Source of the DNA: Polynucleobacter sp. 15G-AUS-farblos
Lineage (GTDB): Bacteria; Pseudomonadota; Gammaproteobacteria; Burkholderiales; Burkholderiaceae
Assembly: GCF_018882445.1 (NCBI RefSeq)
Contig: NZ_JACVOM010000002.1
Span: 248,001 to 312,000 of the forward strand
Direction: 5' to 3'
DNA: 64,000 nt
In this document: piece after piece, positions 42,090 to 53,805 of the stretch
Layout: the number at the start of each line of letters is the position of its first letter
Position numbering within the stretch: the first letter of the stretch is position 1
Translations under genes and position numbers: made by a program
The notes under the pieces: model-generated
What the model was told of the DNA's origin: nothing
Seen by the model: only the letters and a program-made list of their open reading frames with translations
Database searches by the model: none

Positions 42090-44357
42090 CTATAAGGTGA
42101 TATCAGGCTCCTGCCGGACGCAATCCACATAGTACTCACTGCGCCCATCAAGATCTCCTTTAACTAAGCCATGAATATCTGTTTCAAAGCCAGGAAACTT
42201 CTCATTGAAGTCACGGGCAAAGTAAAGATAGTCCACGATCCGCTTATTAAAGCGTTCACCTGGGATCAAGAGTGGAATACCTGGAGGATATGGCGTCACA
42301 AGCATGGCAGTAACGCGATCTTCCAGCTGATCTAAAGGCACGCGATCAACTTCCTTGTGCGCCATCTTGGCCCAAGCCTCTGAGGGCATCATCGCTGGAA
42401 CCATATCGGAGGTATACATCTCCGTAGTCATGCGTGCAACATTGCGGCTCTTATAGAACTCATGAATCTGTTGGCAAATATCTTTCAAGCCCACACGCTC
42501 ATAGCGCGGATGCTTGGCCACAAACTCTGGCAATACCTTCCACAATGGAGCGTTCTTATCAAAGTGATCTTTAAATTGCTGCAATTCTGTTACGAGAGTA
42601 TTCCAACGACCTTTAGTAATGCCGATCGTGAACATAATGAAGAAGGAGTACAGGCCGCACTTCTCTACGATCACACCATGCTCAGCCAAATACTTAGTCA
42701 CAATACTGGCCGGGATTCCCATTGAGCCGAAGTTACCTTCGATATCCAGGCCCGGTGTAACTACTGTGGCCTTAATCGGATCAAGCATATTGAAATCTTT
42801 GGCAAGCTTGCCAAAATCATGCCATGCTGCCGATGGCTCCAGCACCCAATCAGAACGCTCACCAATACCCTCTTCAGCCAGGTGATCGGGACCCCAAACC
42901 TTAAACCACCACTCCGAACCAAACTTCTCGTCTACTTCACGCATAGCGCGACGGAAGTCCATCGCCTCAGCAATCGATTCCTCAACCAAAGTAGTACCCC
43001 CAGGAGACTCCATCATGGCTGCAGAGACATCGCAAGAGGCAATAATCGCATACTGTGGACTGGTTGAGGTATGCATCAAATACGCTTCATTGAAGCAATC
43101 ACGGTCTAACTTAGTATCTTCTGCATCCTGTACCAATACTTGAGAAGCCTGAGATAGGCCAGCTAATAGCTTATGGGTCGACTGTGTAGCAAACATCAAA
43201 CTCTTCTTGGTACGCTTACGGTCAGATCCAATCGCATGCATATCCTTATAGAAAGGATGGAAAGCAGCATGCGGCAACCAAGCTTCGTCAAAATGCAATG
43301 AATCTACTTTGCCATCAAGCATCTCTTTAATCATCTCAACGTTGTAGACAATACCGTCATAAGTACTTTGCGTGAGCGTCATCACACGAGGTACCACGTT
43401 CTTGTTCTTAATAAAAGGGTTGGCATCAATCTTTTTCTTAATGTTTTCCCACTCGAACTCTTCTTTCGGAATCGGGCCAATAATCCCTAAGTGATTTCGG
43501 GTTGGCATTAAGAAGATGGGGATCGCGCCCATCATAGTGATGGAATGAATCACTGATTTGTGGCAATTGCGATCTACTAAAACCACATCTCCCGGAGCAA
43601 CTGTAGAGTGCCAAACAATCTTGTTTGAGGTCGATGTTCCATTGGTGACAAAAAACAAATGATCCGCATTAAAGATACGGGCAGCATTACGCTCGCTTTG
43701 CAGCACTGGACCAGTATGGTCAAGTAGCTGACCCAGCTCTTCTACCGCGTTACAAACGTCTGCGCGCAACATATTTTCACCAAAGAATTGATGAAACATA
43801 CGACCCACTGGACTCTTTAAGAAAGCAACGCCACCAGAGTGACCTGGGCAATGCCACGAGTACGATCCCTCAGAGGCGTAATTTGTCAGAGCACGGAAGA
43901 AAGGTGGCGCTAAGGAATCAAGATAAACCTTTGCTTCACGAATAATATGACGCGCTACGAATTCAGGGGTGTCCTCATTCATGTGAATGAAACCATGTAA
44001 CTCACGCAAGATATCATTTGGCATATGACGAGATGTCCGAGTCTCGCCATACAAAAAGATTGGAATATCTTCATTGCGTTTACGCACTTCAGTAATAAAG
44101 GCGCGCAAATTATTTAAAGCTGGAAGATCATGATCTTCTGAGTCAGAATCAAATTCTTCATCATCGATCGAGACAATGAAAGTGGATGCACGAGAGGCTT
44201 GCTGCGCAAACGATGTGAGGTCACCATAACTGGTTAAACCAATCACTTCCATACCTTCGTTTTCAATCGCTTCTGCTAAATCGCGAATGCCAGAACCCGA
44301 AATATTTTCCGAACGAAAGTCCTCATCAATAATGATGATTGGGAAACGAAATTTCAT
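42090..44357 (-). CDS. Biodegradative-type arginine (or Lys/Orn) decarboxylase
   Basis: 755 aa, a fold-I PLP decarboxylase. Its length matches AdiA (756 aa) better than CadA/LdcC/SpeC (711-715 aa). Residues 1-145 form the wing domain (IIIIDEDFRSENISGSG). The catalytic lysine is K396 (TQSTHKLLAG), with HFDEAW (355-360) as the PLP-contacting Asp. The reaction consumes a proton and gives agmatine (or cadaverine/putrescine) plus CO2, used in acid resistance or polyamine synthesis. Its ATG overlaps the Kir channel stop by 4 bases. No antiporter gene is adjacent. The substrate is inferred from length and is not certain. Confidence 0.85.
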   Translation of the reverse strand: MKFRFPIIIIDEDFRSENISGSGIRDLAEAIENEGMEVIGLTSYGDLTSFAQQASRASTFIVSIDDEEFDSDSEDHDLPALNNLRAFITEVRKRNEDIPIFLYGETRTSRHMPNDILRELHGFIHMNEDTPEFVARHIIREAKVYLDSLAPPFFRALTNYASEGSYSWHCPGHSGGVAFLKSPVGRMFHQFFGENMLRADVCNAVEELGQLLDHTGPVLQSERNAARIFNADHLFFVTNGTSTSNKIVWHSTVAPGDVVLVDRNCHKSVIHSITMMGAIPIFLMPTRNHLGIIGPIPKEEFEWENIKKKIDANPFIKNKNVVPRVMTLTQSTYDGIVYNVEMIKEMLDGKVDSLHFDEAWLPHAAFHPFYKDMHAIGSDRKRTKKSLMFATQSTHKLLAGLSQASQVLVQDAEDTKLDRDCFNEAYLMHTSTSPQYAIIASCDVSAAMMESPGGTTLVEESIAEAMDFRRAMREVDEKFGSEWWFKVWGPDHLAEEGIGERSDWVLEPSAAWHDFGKLAKDFNMLDPIKATVVTPGLDIEGNFGSMGIPASIVTKYLAEHGVIVEKCGLYSFFIMFTIGITKGRWNTLVTELQQFKDHFDKNAPLWKVLPEFVAKHPRYERVGLKDICQQIHEFYKSRNVARMTTEMYTSDMVPAMMPSEAWAKMAHKEVDRVPLDQLEDRVTAMLVTPYPPGIPLLIPGERFNKRIVDYLYFARDFNEKFPGFETDIHGLVKGDLDGRSEYYVDCVRQEPDITL

Positions 44358-45268
44358 AAAAACTCCCCTGCTAACTTATCCGATGTACTCGGAATCCACT
44401 TATCAAAATTGGTGAGGTCAATGACCCGACCACCATCCGGCAAAACTGAGACTATATCAATGAAGGTCGCATTTTCCTGCACATTCCTTGGTAAGTAAAC
44501 ATGTCGTGCATAAACCTGGTTTGCTAGGCTCTCATGGTAACCAGTAAAGGTAATGAGCAAATGCCACTGCTGCTCAACATCCGGGTTACCTAAATACTCT
44601 TTGAGGGCACTATTCTCATCCACGCTATGCATCGCAGTCCACGTTAAGGAGAAGACTGGGCTCTCAGACCGGTGGAGCTGAAGTTCAACTGAGCGGCGAT
44701 AGCGCTCACCCTCACTGGTCATGCTCTCGGCAATTAACCACAGGCGCAGTTGCGCCTCCACAATATGCGAACTGCGATCATTGGCCACACGGAACTTCAG
44801 GGTCTGTACACCATCATGACTTCCTACTACAGCTACTTCAGAAAAGCGTACACCTGCAGTAGGCCTCGTAAAGCGCGCAAAGGCCAAACCCGTTGTTAGC
44901 GCCGAGTACACAATGCCAAAGAAGGCTTCAAAGGTCACAATCGCATTGGGCCAACTTCCCACAGGCGTCATACGACCATAACCAATGGTAGCCATGGTCT
45001 GAACACTAAAGAAAAAGGCGTCAAGTAATGAGCCTGGCTCGGCGTTGGTGATAGCACCTTCTCCACAAGCTAAATACCCAAAGGCAAACAGAAGGTTGGT
45101 CCCCAAGTACACGAAAACGACTAGCAATAAAAAGCTAGTCCAGCTGGTACCTAGTAGCCAGTGATAGAAGTTATTTTCAGGACGCGCTAATTCAGAGCGC
45201 GAGAGTGAGGCGCGATATTCCTCTAGATTAATCCTGGCTGGACGTCGATTAAACGGGAATTTACGCAC
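44354..45268 (-). CDS. Inward-rectifier (KirBac-type) potassium channel
   Basis: 304 aa. Two transmembrane helices (about 43-68 and 108-132) flank a pore loop with the selectivity filter T94-I-G-Y-G98. A large cytoplasmic immunoglobulin-like Kir domain follows (about 140-295), including FSEVAVVGSHDGVQTLKFRVAN. KirBac channels pass K+ and are gated by pH and lipids. It lies between dcd (12-bp gap) and the arginine-type decarboxylase (4-bp overlap), so pH or membrane-potential homeostasis during decarboxylation is an attractive but unproven role. Confidence 0.93.
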   Translation of the reverse strand: MRKFPFNRRPARINLEEYRASLSRSELARPENNFYHWLLGTSWTSFLLLVVFVYLGTNLLFAFGYLACGEGAITNAEPGSLLDAFFFSVQTMATIGYGRMTPVGSWPNAIVTFEAFFGIVYSALTTGLAFARFTRPTAGVRFSEVAVVGSHDGVQTLKFRVANDRSSHIVEAQLRLWLIAESMTSEGERYRRSVELQLHRSESPVFSLTWTAMHSVDENSALKEYLGNPDVEQQWHLLITFTGYHESLANQVYARHVYLPRNVQENATFIDIVSVLPDGGRVIDLTNFDKWIPSTSDKLAGEFL

Positions 45269-45280
45269 TGCCGTAATGGC

Positions 45281-45847
45281 TTAGGTCTTCGGCAGGGTAA
45301 CGCCCCGCTGACCTTGATACTTACCACCGCGGTCCTTATACGATGTTCCGCATACTTCATCACTCTCAAAGAAGAGTACTTGCGCACAGCCTTCACCTGC
45401 ATAAATTTTGGCAGGCAATGGCGTGGTATTAGAAAACTCCAAGGTCACATAACCTTCCCACTCGGGTTCGAATGGCGTGACGTTCACAATAATGCCGCAA
45501 CGAGCATAGGTGCTCTTACCAACGCAGACAGTTAGTACGCTGCGAGGAATCTTGAAATACTCTACCGTTCTTGCTAAAGCAAATGAGTTCGGTGGAATGA
45601 TGCAAACATCACCCTTGAAGTCGACGAAGGATTGTTCATCGAAATTTTTTGGATCAACGATGGTGCTATTGATATTGGTGAAGATCTTAAATTCGTCAGC
45701 GCAACGAATGTCATAGCCATAGCTTGAAGTGCCATAACTTACGATTTTGTTGCCTGCAGCGTCTTGGCGGATTTGCCCAGGTTCAAATGGGCTGATCATG
45801 CCTTGCTCGCCCATGCGGCGGATCCAGTGGTCAGATTTAATAGTCAT
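45281..45847 (-). CDS. dcd: dCTP deaminase
   Basis: 188 aa from the ATG at 45847, the standard betaproteobacterial length ([12 protein letters not shown]); the frame is open to 45883. It deaminates dCTP to dUTP for thymidylate synthesis. Family blocks [11 protein letters not shown], the catalytic Glu in [17 protein letters not shown] and the C-terminal [14 protein letters not shown] are intact. It is the first gene of a minus-strand unit with the Kir channel and the decarboxylase. Confidence 0.96.
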   Translation of the reverse strand: MTIKSDHWIRRMGEQGMISPFEPGQIRQDAAGNKIVSYGTSSYGYDIRCADEFKIFTNINSTIVDPKNFDEQSFVDFKGDVCIIPPNSFALARTVEYFKIPRSVLTVCVGKSTYARCGIIVNVTPFEPEWEGYVTLEFSNTTPLPAKIYAGEGCAQVLFFESDEVCGTSYKDRGGKYQGQRGVTLPKT

Positions 45848-45895
45848 GGCCGAATTGTAAAACCTTCGCCGCTTACTGCCCAAACTTTGTAGGGC

Positions 45896-46750
45896 CTAGG
45901 AAGCCAAAAACGAGGTATTTTGACTAAAAATTACGCGCTCGGGTGCGTTGTAGATCTCGAAGTGTTTACCAGAACAGCGGGACAGGATGGTGAGGTTGGT
46001 TTTGCGAGCCAAATCCAGACCCATGAGTGTCACGCCAGAGCGGGTCAAGAGAAAGGGAATTCCCATTTGAGCACCCTTGATGATCATTTCGGAGGTGAGA
46101 CGTCCAGTTGTAAAGAAAATCAAATCCTTTCCAGACTTATTAGCCAACCACAACAAGCCTGAGATGGAGTCAACCGCATTATGGCGCCCTACATCCTCAA
46201 TAAAATGCAAGAGCTGAACCCCGGCATCTCCTTGCCTCTCAAAGACAGCGCAAGCGTGAACTGAACCGGATTTCTTATAGATCGTGTCATGGGTACGCAT
46301 AGCATCTACCAAGCTAATGATTGCCTCTTGGGATAATGTCGGGCCATCGGGTAAGCGAATCTCCGACATCTCGTCCATCAAACCGCCAAACATGGTCCCT
46401 TGACCACAGCCCGTGGTGACCACCCTCTTACTGGTAAGAACGTCAATGTCAACCGTACTGCGCCGTGTTTTTACCGCCGCTGAATCCGTCTCCCAGTCCA
46501 CCTGAATGCTCTCAATGTCATCAGGAGACTCAACCATGCGTTGATTTCGCAGATAACCCAGGACTAAAGCTTCTGGGGCGCTACCCAAAGTCATCAAGGT
46601 CACAATCTCACGCTTATCCAAGTAAATGGTCAGCGGACGCTCCCCAGGGATATGGGTTAACTTACGGCGCCCCATCTCATCCAATATCTCAACCTCGTGC
46701 ACCACGGGCACGGAGGCATTTGACATCTGAATTATGGGCTCAACTGCCAT
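45896..46750 (-). CDS. fdhD: Formate dehydrogenase sulfurtransferase FdhD
   Basis: 284 aa. FdhD passes sulfur from IscS to the molybdenum cofactor and is needed for active formate dehydrogenase. Conserved blocks are RPLTIYLDKREIVTLMTLG, the catalytic loop TTGCGQGT with C115 and HACAVFERQGD. The loop has one cysteine (C-G-Q-G) instead of C-x-x-C; in Escherichia coli the first cysteine is the essential one. No formate dehydrogenase is in the window, but the oxalate locus 6-11 kb downstream makes formate, giving a metabolic connection. It precedes dcd by 48 bp. Confidence 0.92.
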   Translation of the reverse strand: MAVEPIIQMSNASVPVVHEVEILDEMGRRKLTHIPGERPLTIYLDKREIVTLMTLGSAPEALVLGYLRNQRMVESPDDIESIQVDWETDSAAVKTRRSTVDIDVLTSKRVVTTGCGQGTMFGGLMDEMSEIRLPDGPTLSQEAIISLVDAMRTHDTIYKKSGSVHACAVFERQGDAGVQLLHFIEDVGRHNAVDSISGLLWLANKSGKDLIFFTTGRLTSEMIIKGAQMGIPFLLTRSGVTLMGLDLARKTNLTILSRCSGKHFEIYNAPERVIFSQNTSFLAS

Positions 46751-46915
46751 AAAACGCTTTCTATAAATGGTACAGACCGAAGTTTATCGGCCTTTATTGA
46801 TCGGCAACGGGGTATAACTTTAACTGCAGACTAAAATTAGTGCTGAATCAATACATTACAACTAGCATAATCGAACATTGCCCCTATTTAATTCCCTTAT
46901 TTGAGTCCGCATTAC

Positions 46916-48586
46916 ATGAGTAACTCCCAGCGTCGCCTTCTTGTCACATCCGCTTTGCCATATGCCAATGGCCAGATTCATATCGGCCATCTGGTGGAAT
47001 ATGTTCAAACTGACATTTGGGTACGTTTTCAGCGCATGCGCGGACACGAGGTGCATTACGTCGGCGCCGACGATACCCATGGCACACCCATCATGTTGCG
47101 CGCTGAAAAAGAGGGTCTGACACCTAAAGAGCTCATTGCTAATGTTTGGAAAGAGCATAAGCGCGACTTTGATAACTTCCTTATCTCCTTCGATAACTAC
47201 TACACCACTGATAGCCCAGAAAATGAAAAGCTTTCACAAAGTATTTATTTGAAATTACGTGATGCTGGCCTGATTGAAAAGCGTGCAATTGAACAAGCAT
47301 ATGATCCCGTGAAGGAAATGTTTCTTCCTGATCGCTTTATTAAAGGCGAGTGCCCTAAGTGTGGCGCAAAGGATCAATATGGTGACAACTGTGAAAAATG
47401 TGGCGCCACTTACTCACCCACCGACCTAAAGAATCCATTCTCAGTCGTTAGCGGCGCAACACCAATCAAAAAGATTTCTGATCACTACTTCTTTAAGCTA
47501 TCTGATCCGCGTTGCGAAGAATTCTTACGTGAGTGGACGCAAGTTAAAACACCATTGCAGCCAGAAGCCCGTAACAAAATGAAGGAGTGGGTTGGTCAAC
47601 CAGGGGATAGCAAACTGGGTGACTGGGACATCTCTCGCGATGCCCCCTACTTTGGCTTTGAGATCCCCGATGCGCCTGGCAAGTACTTCTACGTATGGCT
47701 TGACGCCCCGATTGGCTACTATGCCAGCTTCCTGAATTACTGCCAATCAAAAGGTCTGAATTTTGATGAGTGGGTTAAGCCGGATACCACTACCGAGCAA
47801 TATCACTTCATCGGTAAAGATATTTTGTATTTCCACACACTCTTCTGGCCAGCTACTCTTCATTTCGCAGGCTACAGAACCCCTAGCAATGTTTTTGCTC
47901 ATGGCTTCTTAACAGTGGATGGCGAAAAGATGAGTAAGTCGCGAGGCACTCTTATCTCAGCCAATAGCGTCATCGAATGTGGCTTTAATCCTGAGTGGTT
48001 CCGCTACTACTTTGCTACGAAGTTAAACGACAGCATGGAAGATTTGGATCTGAATTTGCAAGACTTTGTTGCGCGCGTCAATAGTGATCTCTTAGGTAAG
48101 TACATCAATATTGCAAGTCGTAGTGCTGGCTTTCTTGTTAAACGATTTGGCGGCGTAGTCTCTGATGAAGCGATGGATCATGCCTTGCTCAAAGAAATTG
48201 CCAGCTCAAATGAAAAAATTGCCGAGCTGTATGAGGGTCGCGAGTATGCAAAAGCGCTCCGCACGATCATGGAATTAGCGGACAAGGTCAATGGCTTTGT
48301 TGATGAAAACAAGCCCTGGGAAATTGCTAAGGACCCCGAACGTGAAGCTGAACTTCAACGTGTCTGTAGCATCACATTAGAAGCCTTCAGAATGCTCAGC
48401 CTTTATCTCAAGCCAGTGATTCCGCAAGTTGCGAATGGCGTTGAAGAATTCCTCTCGGTGCCACCGCAATCCTGGAGCGATATCAATACGCCGCTTTCGA
48501 GCAAAAACCCAATCCAGGCATATAAGCACCTCATGACCCGAGTGGAAGCCCCACAAATTGAGGCTTTGCTGGCGGCAAACTTGTAA
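46916..48586 (+). CDS. metG: Methionyl-tRNA synthetase
   Basis: 556 aa from the ATG at 46916; an in-frame TTG at 46901 is less likely. It charges tRNA-Met. The class I motifs H22-I-G-H25 and KMSKS (about residue 340, [10 protein letters not shown]) are present, and the zinc knuckle has C146, C149, C159 and C162. It lacks the C-terminal dimerisation/tRNA-binding domain that extends the Escherichia coli enzyme to 677 aa, which is normal for this shorter class. It is divergent from fdhD across 165 bp. Confidence 0.96.
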   Translation: MSNSQRRLLVTSALPYANGQIHIGHLVEYVQTDIWVRFQRMRGHEVHYVGADDTHGTPIMLRAEKEGLTPKELIANVWKEHKRDFDNFLISFDNYYTTDSPENEKLSQSIYLKLRDAGLIEKRAIEQAYDPVKEMFLPDRFIKGECPKCGAKDQYGDNCEKCGATYSPTDLKNPFSVVSGATPIKKISDHYFFKLSDPRCEEFLREWTQVKTPLQPEARNKMKEWVGQPGDSKLGDWDISRDAPYFGFEIPDAPGKYFYVWLDAPIGYYASFLNYCQSKGLNFDEWVKPDTTTEQYHFIGKDILYFHTLFWPATLHFAGYRTPSNVFAHGFLTVDGEKMSKSRGTLISANSVIECGFNPEWFRYYFATKLNDSMEDLDLNLQDFVARVNSDLLGKYINIASRSAGFLVKRFGGVVSDEAMDHALLKEIASSNEKIAELYEGREYAKALRTIMELADKVNGFVDENKPWEIAKDPEREAELQRVCSITLEAFRMLSLYLKPVIPQVANGVEEFLSVPPQSWSDINTPLSSKNPIQAYKHLMTRVEAPQIEALLAANL

Positions 48587-48606
48587 AAAGGCCTCCAAAA
48601 ACCACC

Positions 48607-48612
48607 TATAAT
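48607..48612 (+). promoter_or_regulatory. Consensus -10 upstream of DUF3460-scpA-panC
   Basis: TATAAT (6/6) lies 79 bp before the DUF3460 start. TTGTAA at 48581-48586 is 20 bp away, longer than ideal for a -35. It probably gives the DUF3460-scpA-panC unit its own promoter after metG. Confidence 0.5.
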
Positions 48613-48690
48613 GATGGTTGTGGTCCTCAAGTGACTTTTGGAATTAAATTTACTAAGTCATTGAATTTATTGAGTATTTTAGGAAATGCC

Positions 48691-48859
48691 ATGGCAAGAT
48701 ATCAATCTGAATTTACCCAGTTCTTAAATGAACTGAAAACTGAGAAGCCAAGCCTCGAAGCTGACCAGCAAGCTGGTCGCGCCCTACTATGGGACAAAGA
48801 GCCATTAAGCGTTGAAGACCAGCGTCGCGCAAAAGCCGCTAAATTAAAACAACGCGCTT

Positions 48860-48879
<20 letters not shown>
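48691..48879 (+). CDS. DUF3460 small conserved betaproteobacterial protein
   Basis: 62 aa from the ATG at 48691 with AGGA six bases upstream. It is a soluble, charged, helical protein (MARYQSEFTQFLNELK; SVEDQRRAKAAKLKQRAY) without known function. DUF3460 genes commonly lie between metG and scpA in Burkholderiales, as here. It overlaps the next gene by 20 nt (or 8 nt if scpA starts at 48872). Confidence 0.85.
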
Positions 48880-50583
<1,704 letters not shown>

Positions 50584-50615
50584 TTTATTGGTCAAATAGT
50601 AATCTGCTCTACTTG

Positions 50616-51422
50616 CTATTTACCTGTTACACCAATAATGCTCTTCTCTATATTCAATAGAGGAGTGGGCTGAATTGAATTAGGCCCGCCATATGGTGAG
50701 TAATTCAAGGTAATCATCGCGACTGTTAACCAAGCAGCCATCATAAAGAGGGTGAGGCTGACGATTGCAGAAATTTTATTTGCACGATGAATTGCTGTTG
50801 TTGTTAATGCGGCAACAAAAGCTAAGCCAAAGCATATGTACCAACGAATAGGACTGCTATCCAGTTGCCCTAATTGAATACGCTTATTGTGGGCATTTGA
50901 AAGGGCTAATAAATTATCTACATAGCTCTTTCCCAATAATGGTGATACACAATGATTGTCTCGATGATTTTGAGTGCAGACAAAATCAGGGGCGTAAATA
51001 ATCCCCATCAATTTCTGAATAATGGGATTAATTTGGGATGAGGCAACTCGATTCCGGCTACCAGTCCATTCCTCGTCGAGGGATGCCCTTAGGTACTCTT
51101 TTAATAAAACTTTAATTTCTTGCTGCTTAGCATTATTAACATCTGGTGCGTTGAGCATATTTTCGATTGAAGATACCTCAATTGAGAGCGCTTGCTTTGC
51201 ATCTTCTTGCCGTGAAAATTGATGTAGCGAGATAAAACCAACCATAAAGAAGAATGCAATAGCTGGAAGCGAAACAAAGGGCCCAGAAATTGGCTGATTA
51301 GATAGCGGCGCAAAAATGCTAAATGAAAATATGATCTGATAGGCTAGCACCCCAATCAAAATGATCAATATAGTGACAGGCAGTATGGGTCCATAACTGT
51401 ATTGGGTAATAATGTCCATCAT
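50616..51422 (-). CDS. DUF4239-like four-helix membrane protein
   Basis: 268 aa with predicted transmembrane helices at about 13-35, 47-66, 195-213 and 222-242, and a soluble helical middle (70-190) with QFSRQEDAKQALSIEVSSIENML. This two-plus-two helix layout around a cytoplasmic helical region resembles DUF4239/bestrophin-like proteins, but the resemblance is by eye. The middle region contains two cysteines near CTQNHRDNHCVSP. It stands alone between panC (convergent) and the formyltransferase, and no neighbour suggests its function. Confidence 0.55.
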   Translation of the reverse strand: MMDIITQYSYGPILPVTILIILIGVLAYQIIFSFSIFAPLSNQPISGPFVSLPAIAFFFMVGFISLHQFSRQEDAKQALSIEVSSIENMLNAPDVNNAKQQEIKVLLKEYLRASLDEEWTGSRNRVASSQINPIIQKLMGIIYAPDFVCTQNHRDNHCVSPLLGKSYVDNLLALSNAHNKRIQLGQLDSSPIRWYICFGLAFVAALTTTAIHRANKISAIVSLTLFMMAAWLTVAMITLNYSPYGGPNSIQPTPLLNIEKSIIGVTGK

Positions 51423-51495
51423 GTCCCTGCCTAACTTCGCTAGATTAATTACCTAATTAGATAGTCCATATTAAATCAGGGTCTGCTGATTGAGA

Positions 51496-52428
51496 TTACA
51501 GAGTAAAGAATTGCCCGACTTGTAGATTTAGCTCTTTAGCCAATTCGGCACCACTCACTTTACCTGCTGCACCTTTGGCCTTCAGCACCTCTATCTGTCC
51601 GCCGTGACAGGCGACAAAGAAAGAATCTAAGGTAATTTGCGTTACCTCGCCTGGCTTGCCTTTAACTGCACCAAAGGTAGCCACAACATGCTTATGGCAA
51701 TCATAAATTTGTACTTTTTTTTCGCCAAATTTAGTCCAGGCACCTGGTGCAGGATTACATGCACGAATTAAGTTGTAGATCTGCCCAATGTGGCTCGCCC
51801 AATGAATTTGAGCAGCATTCACATCAAACCAACCTTCATAATTTGCCAGAGATTCATCCTGAGGGATCTCTTGATGCTTACCAGCCACCACCAAATCTGC
51901 AGCCTCTAGTAAAGCTTGAACGCCAATCGGGAAGAGATGATCAAAATAAATTTTTCCTAATGTGTCGTCAGGCCCGATCGCCACTTCTTTTTGCAAAATG
52001 ACTTCGCCTTCGTCTAAACCATCAGAAGGACGGAAGATCGTGAGGCCAGTCTTTTCTTCTCCCAATGCAATCGCCCAATTAATCGCGCTAGGACCACGAT
52101 ATTTTGGAAGGAGTGATGGGTGATACTGAATAGTGCCGTGCTTAGGGATCTTGACTAACTCTTGAGGAACAAACTGCAGCACGTATGCCATGACACAGAT
52201 ATCCGCATTGCTATCGATCATGGCCTGTGCGGCCTCAGGGCCTTTGAGTGTCGAGAATTGCAAGGGCGTTAAGCCCCTTGCAATGGCGGCCTCTTTCAGA
52301 GCTTCGGGCTTGCTTGATTTCGGATTATCGGGCGGACAAAATACGGCTACGAGCTCATCGCCACGATCCAAAAAAGCCTCTAATGCAGCCTTACCGAAAT
52401 CCGCACTTCCAATCAAAGCAACCCGCAT
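51496..52428 (-). CDS. Free-standing folate-dependent formyltransferase/hydrolase-like protein
   Basis: 310 aa. It has two domains: a formyl-transferase fold (about 1-200) with H103-P-S-L-L-P-K-Y-R-G and D139 (DGLDEGEVILQKE), the catalytic His/Asp pair of this superfamily, and a FMT C-terminal-like domain (about 205-310). By eye it resembles the N-terminal 10-formyl-THF hydrolase domain of ALDH1L1 more than a true Met-tRNA formyltransferase, sharing YHPSLLPKYRG-SAINW and the LFP-G--A block. It overlaps the end of the second frc gene. Its place in the oxalate locus suggests it links formyl-CoA/formate to tetrahydrofolate. Confidence 0.75.
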   Translation of the reverse strand: MRVALIGSADFGKAALEAFLDRGDELVAVFCPPDNPKSSKPEALKEAAIARGLTPLQFSTLKGPEAAQAMIDSNADICVMAYVLQFVPQELVKIPKHGTIQYHPSLLPKYRGPSAINWAIALGEEKTGLTIFRPSDGLDEGEVILQKEVAIGPDDTLGKIYFDHLFPIGVQALLEAADLVVAGKHQEIPQDESLANYEGWFDVNAAQIHWASHIGQIYNLIRACNPAPGAWTKFGEKKVQIYDCHKHVVATFGAVKGKPGEVTQITLDSFFVACHGGQIEVLKAKGAAGKVSGAELAKELNLQVGQFFTL

Positions 52429-52429
52429 C

Positions 52430-53677
52430 TTAGATCACCTTATCGTGACGAAGTGCAATTAAATCATCAGTTGAGTAGCCTAGCTCACTGAGAATCTCAT
52501 CGGTATGCTCACCAAGTAATGGGGAGCGCGTCACATCCGTTGGGCTATCAGACATTTTGATTGGGTTACCCACTGTCAGGTACTTACCACGAATAGGATG
52601 ATCGACTTCAACCACTGTGCCAGTAGCACGCAGTGCAGGCTCTTCAGCGATCTCTTTCATTGACAAAATCGGACCGCATGGAATGTCATATTTATTCAAT
52701 ATGTCCATGACTTCAAACTTAGTCTTGGTCATAGTCCATTTTTCAATCTCACCAAAGATTTCCATGAGGTGCGGCAAGCGTGCCATTGGGGATGCGAAAC
52801 GCACATCTGTAATCCAATCTTCACGACCAATCACCTTACAGATAGCCTCCCAAACTGGCGCCTGAACAATGACGTACATATAGGCATTCGGGTCAGTTTC
52901 CCAGCCCTTACATTTCACAATCCAACCAGGCTGACCACCACCAGAAGCATTACCAGCGCGGGGTACAGCATCACCAAACTCACCATTAGGGTACTGTGGA
53001 TACTCTTGCATTACGCCTACACGCTCTAAACGCTGTTGATCGCGTAATTTCACACGGCACAAGTTCAATACCGCATCTTGCATCGCAGCCAACACTTTTT
53101 GGCCACGTCCTGAGTGGGTACGTTGATAGAGCGCAGTCACGATTCCCAATGCCAAATGCAGACCAGTGCCACTGTCACCAATTTGTGCACCTGTAACCAT
53201 AGGAGGGCCATCATCAAAACCCGTTGTGGATGCAGAACCACCAGCGCATTGCGCTACGTTTTCATATACCTTGCAATCTTCGTAGGGGCCAGGACCAAAA
53301 CCTTTTACAGAGGCCATGATCATCATCGGATTCAATTCTTGAATACGCTCCCAAGAAAAACCCATGCGGTCTAAAGCACCAGGCGCAAAGTTCTCAACGA
53401 GAACATCGCACTCCTTAATGAGGCGCTCTAAGATTTCTTTCCCTTTTTGGGTTTTGGTATTGACGGTAATCGAACGCTTATTGTGATTCAGCATTGTGAA
53501 ATACAAGCTGTCAGCATCCGGAATATCCCGCAACTGACCACGCGTCGCGTCACCTTCTCCTGATTTTTCTACCTTAATTACATCTGCCCCGAACCAAGCG
53601 AGTAACTGAGTACACGTAGGCCCTGACTGAACGTGCGTAAAGTCGAGGATTTTGACCCCTTCTAGTGCTTTTGCCAT
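52430..53677 (-). CDS. frc: Formyl-CoA:oxalate CoA-transferase paralogue
   Basis: 415 aa from the ATG at 53677 with AGGA upstream; the frame is open to 53779. It is a class III CoA-transferase with Q17 (THVQSGP), catalytic D168 (QIGDSG) and a Gly loop [10 protein letters not shown], where the canonical copy has NAGGGGQ. It is clearly a sister of the other frc (54319-55569), retaining the DPNAYMY and [12 protein letters not shown] blocks but with changes around the active-site loop. It may use another acyl acceptor. It is transcribed apart from oxc-frc because two terminators intervene, and runs into the formyltransferase gene. Confidence 0.88.
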   Translation of the reverse strand: MAKALEGVKILDFTHVQSGPTCTQLLAWFGADVIKVEKSGEGDATRGQLRDIPDADSLYFTMLNHNKRSITVNTKTQKGKEILERLIKECDVLVENFAPGALDRMGFSWERIQELNPMMIMASVKGFGPGPYEDCKVYENVAQCAGGSASTTGFDDGPPMVTGAQIGDSGTGLHLALGIVTALYQRTHSGRGQKVLAAMQDAVLNLCRVKLRDQQRLERVGVMQEYPQYPNGEFGDAVPRAGNASGGGQPGWIVKCKGWETDPNAYMYVIVQAPVWEAICKVIGREDWITDVRFASPMARLPHLMEIFGEIEKWTMTKTKFEVMDILNKYDIPCGPILSMKEIAEEPALRATGTVVEVDHPIRGKYLTVGNPIKMSDSPTDVTRSPLLGEHTDEILSELGYSTDDLIALRHDKVI

Positions 53678-53742
53678 GATATAAGTCCTAATAAGAATGA
53701 AAATTTTGAATTGGGGCAATTTTACCAGCGGGGGATTGCGGC

Positions 53743-53770
53743 AAAAAAAGTGTGCCCAAATATTGGGCAC
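53743..53770 (-). terminator. Intrinsic terminator after the PAS gene
   Basis: On the minus strand GTGCCCAA-TAT-TTGGGCAC (53770-53752) is a perfect 8-bp stem followed by seven T (53749-53743). It separates the PAS gene from the second frc. Confidence 0.92.
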
Positions 53771-53805
53771 AGACTCCAATAAACCCTTATTTTGACTATA
53801 TAGGC

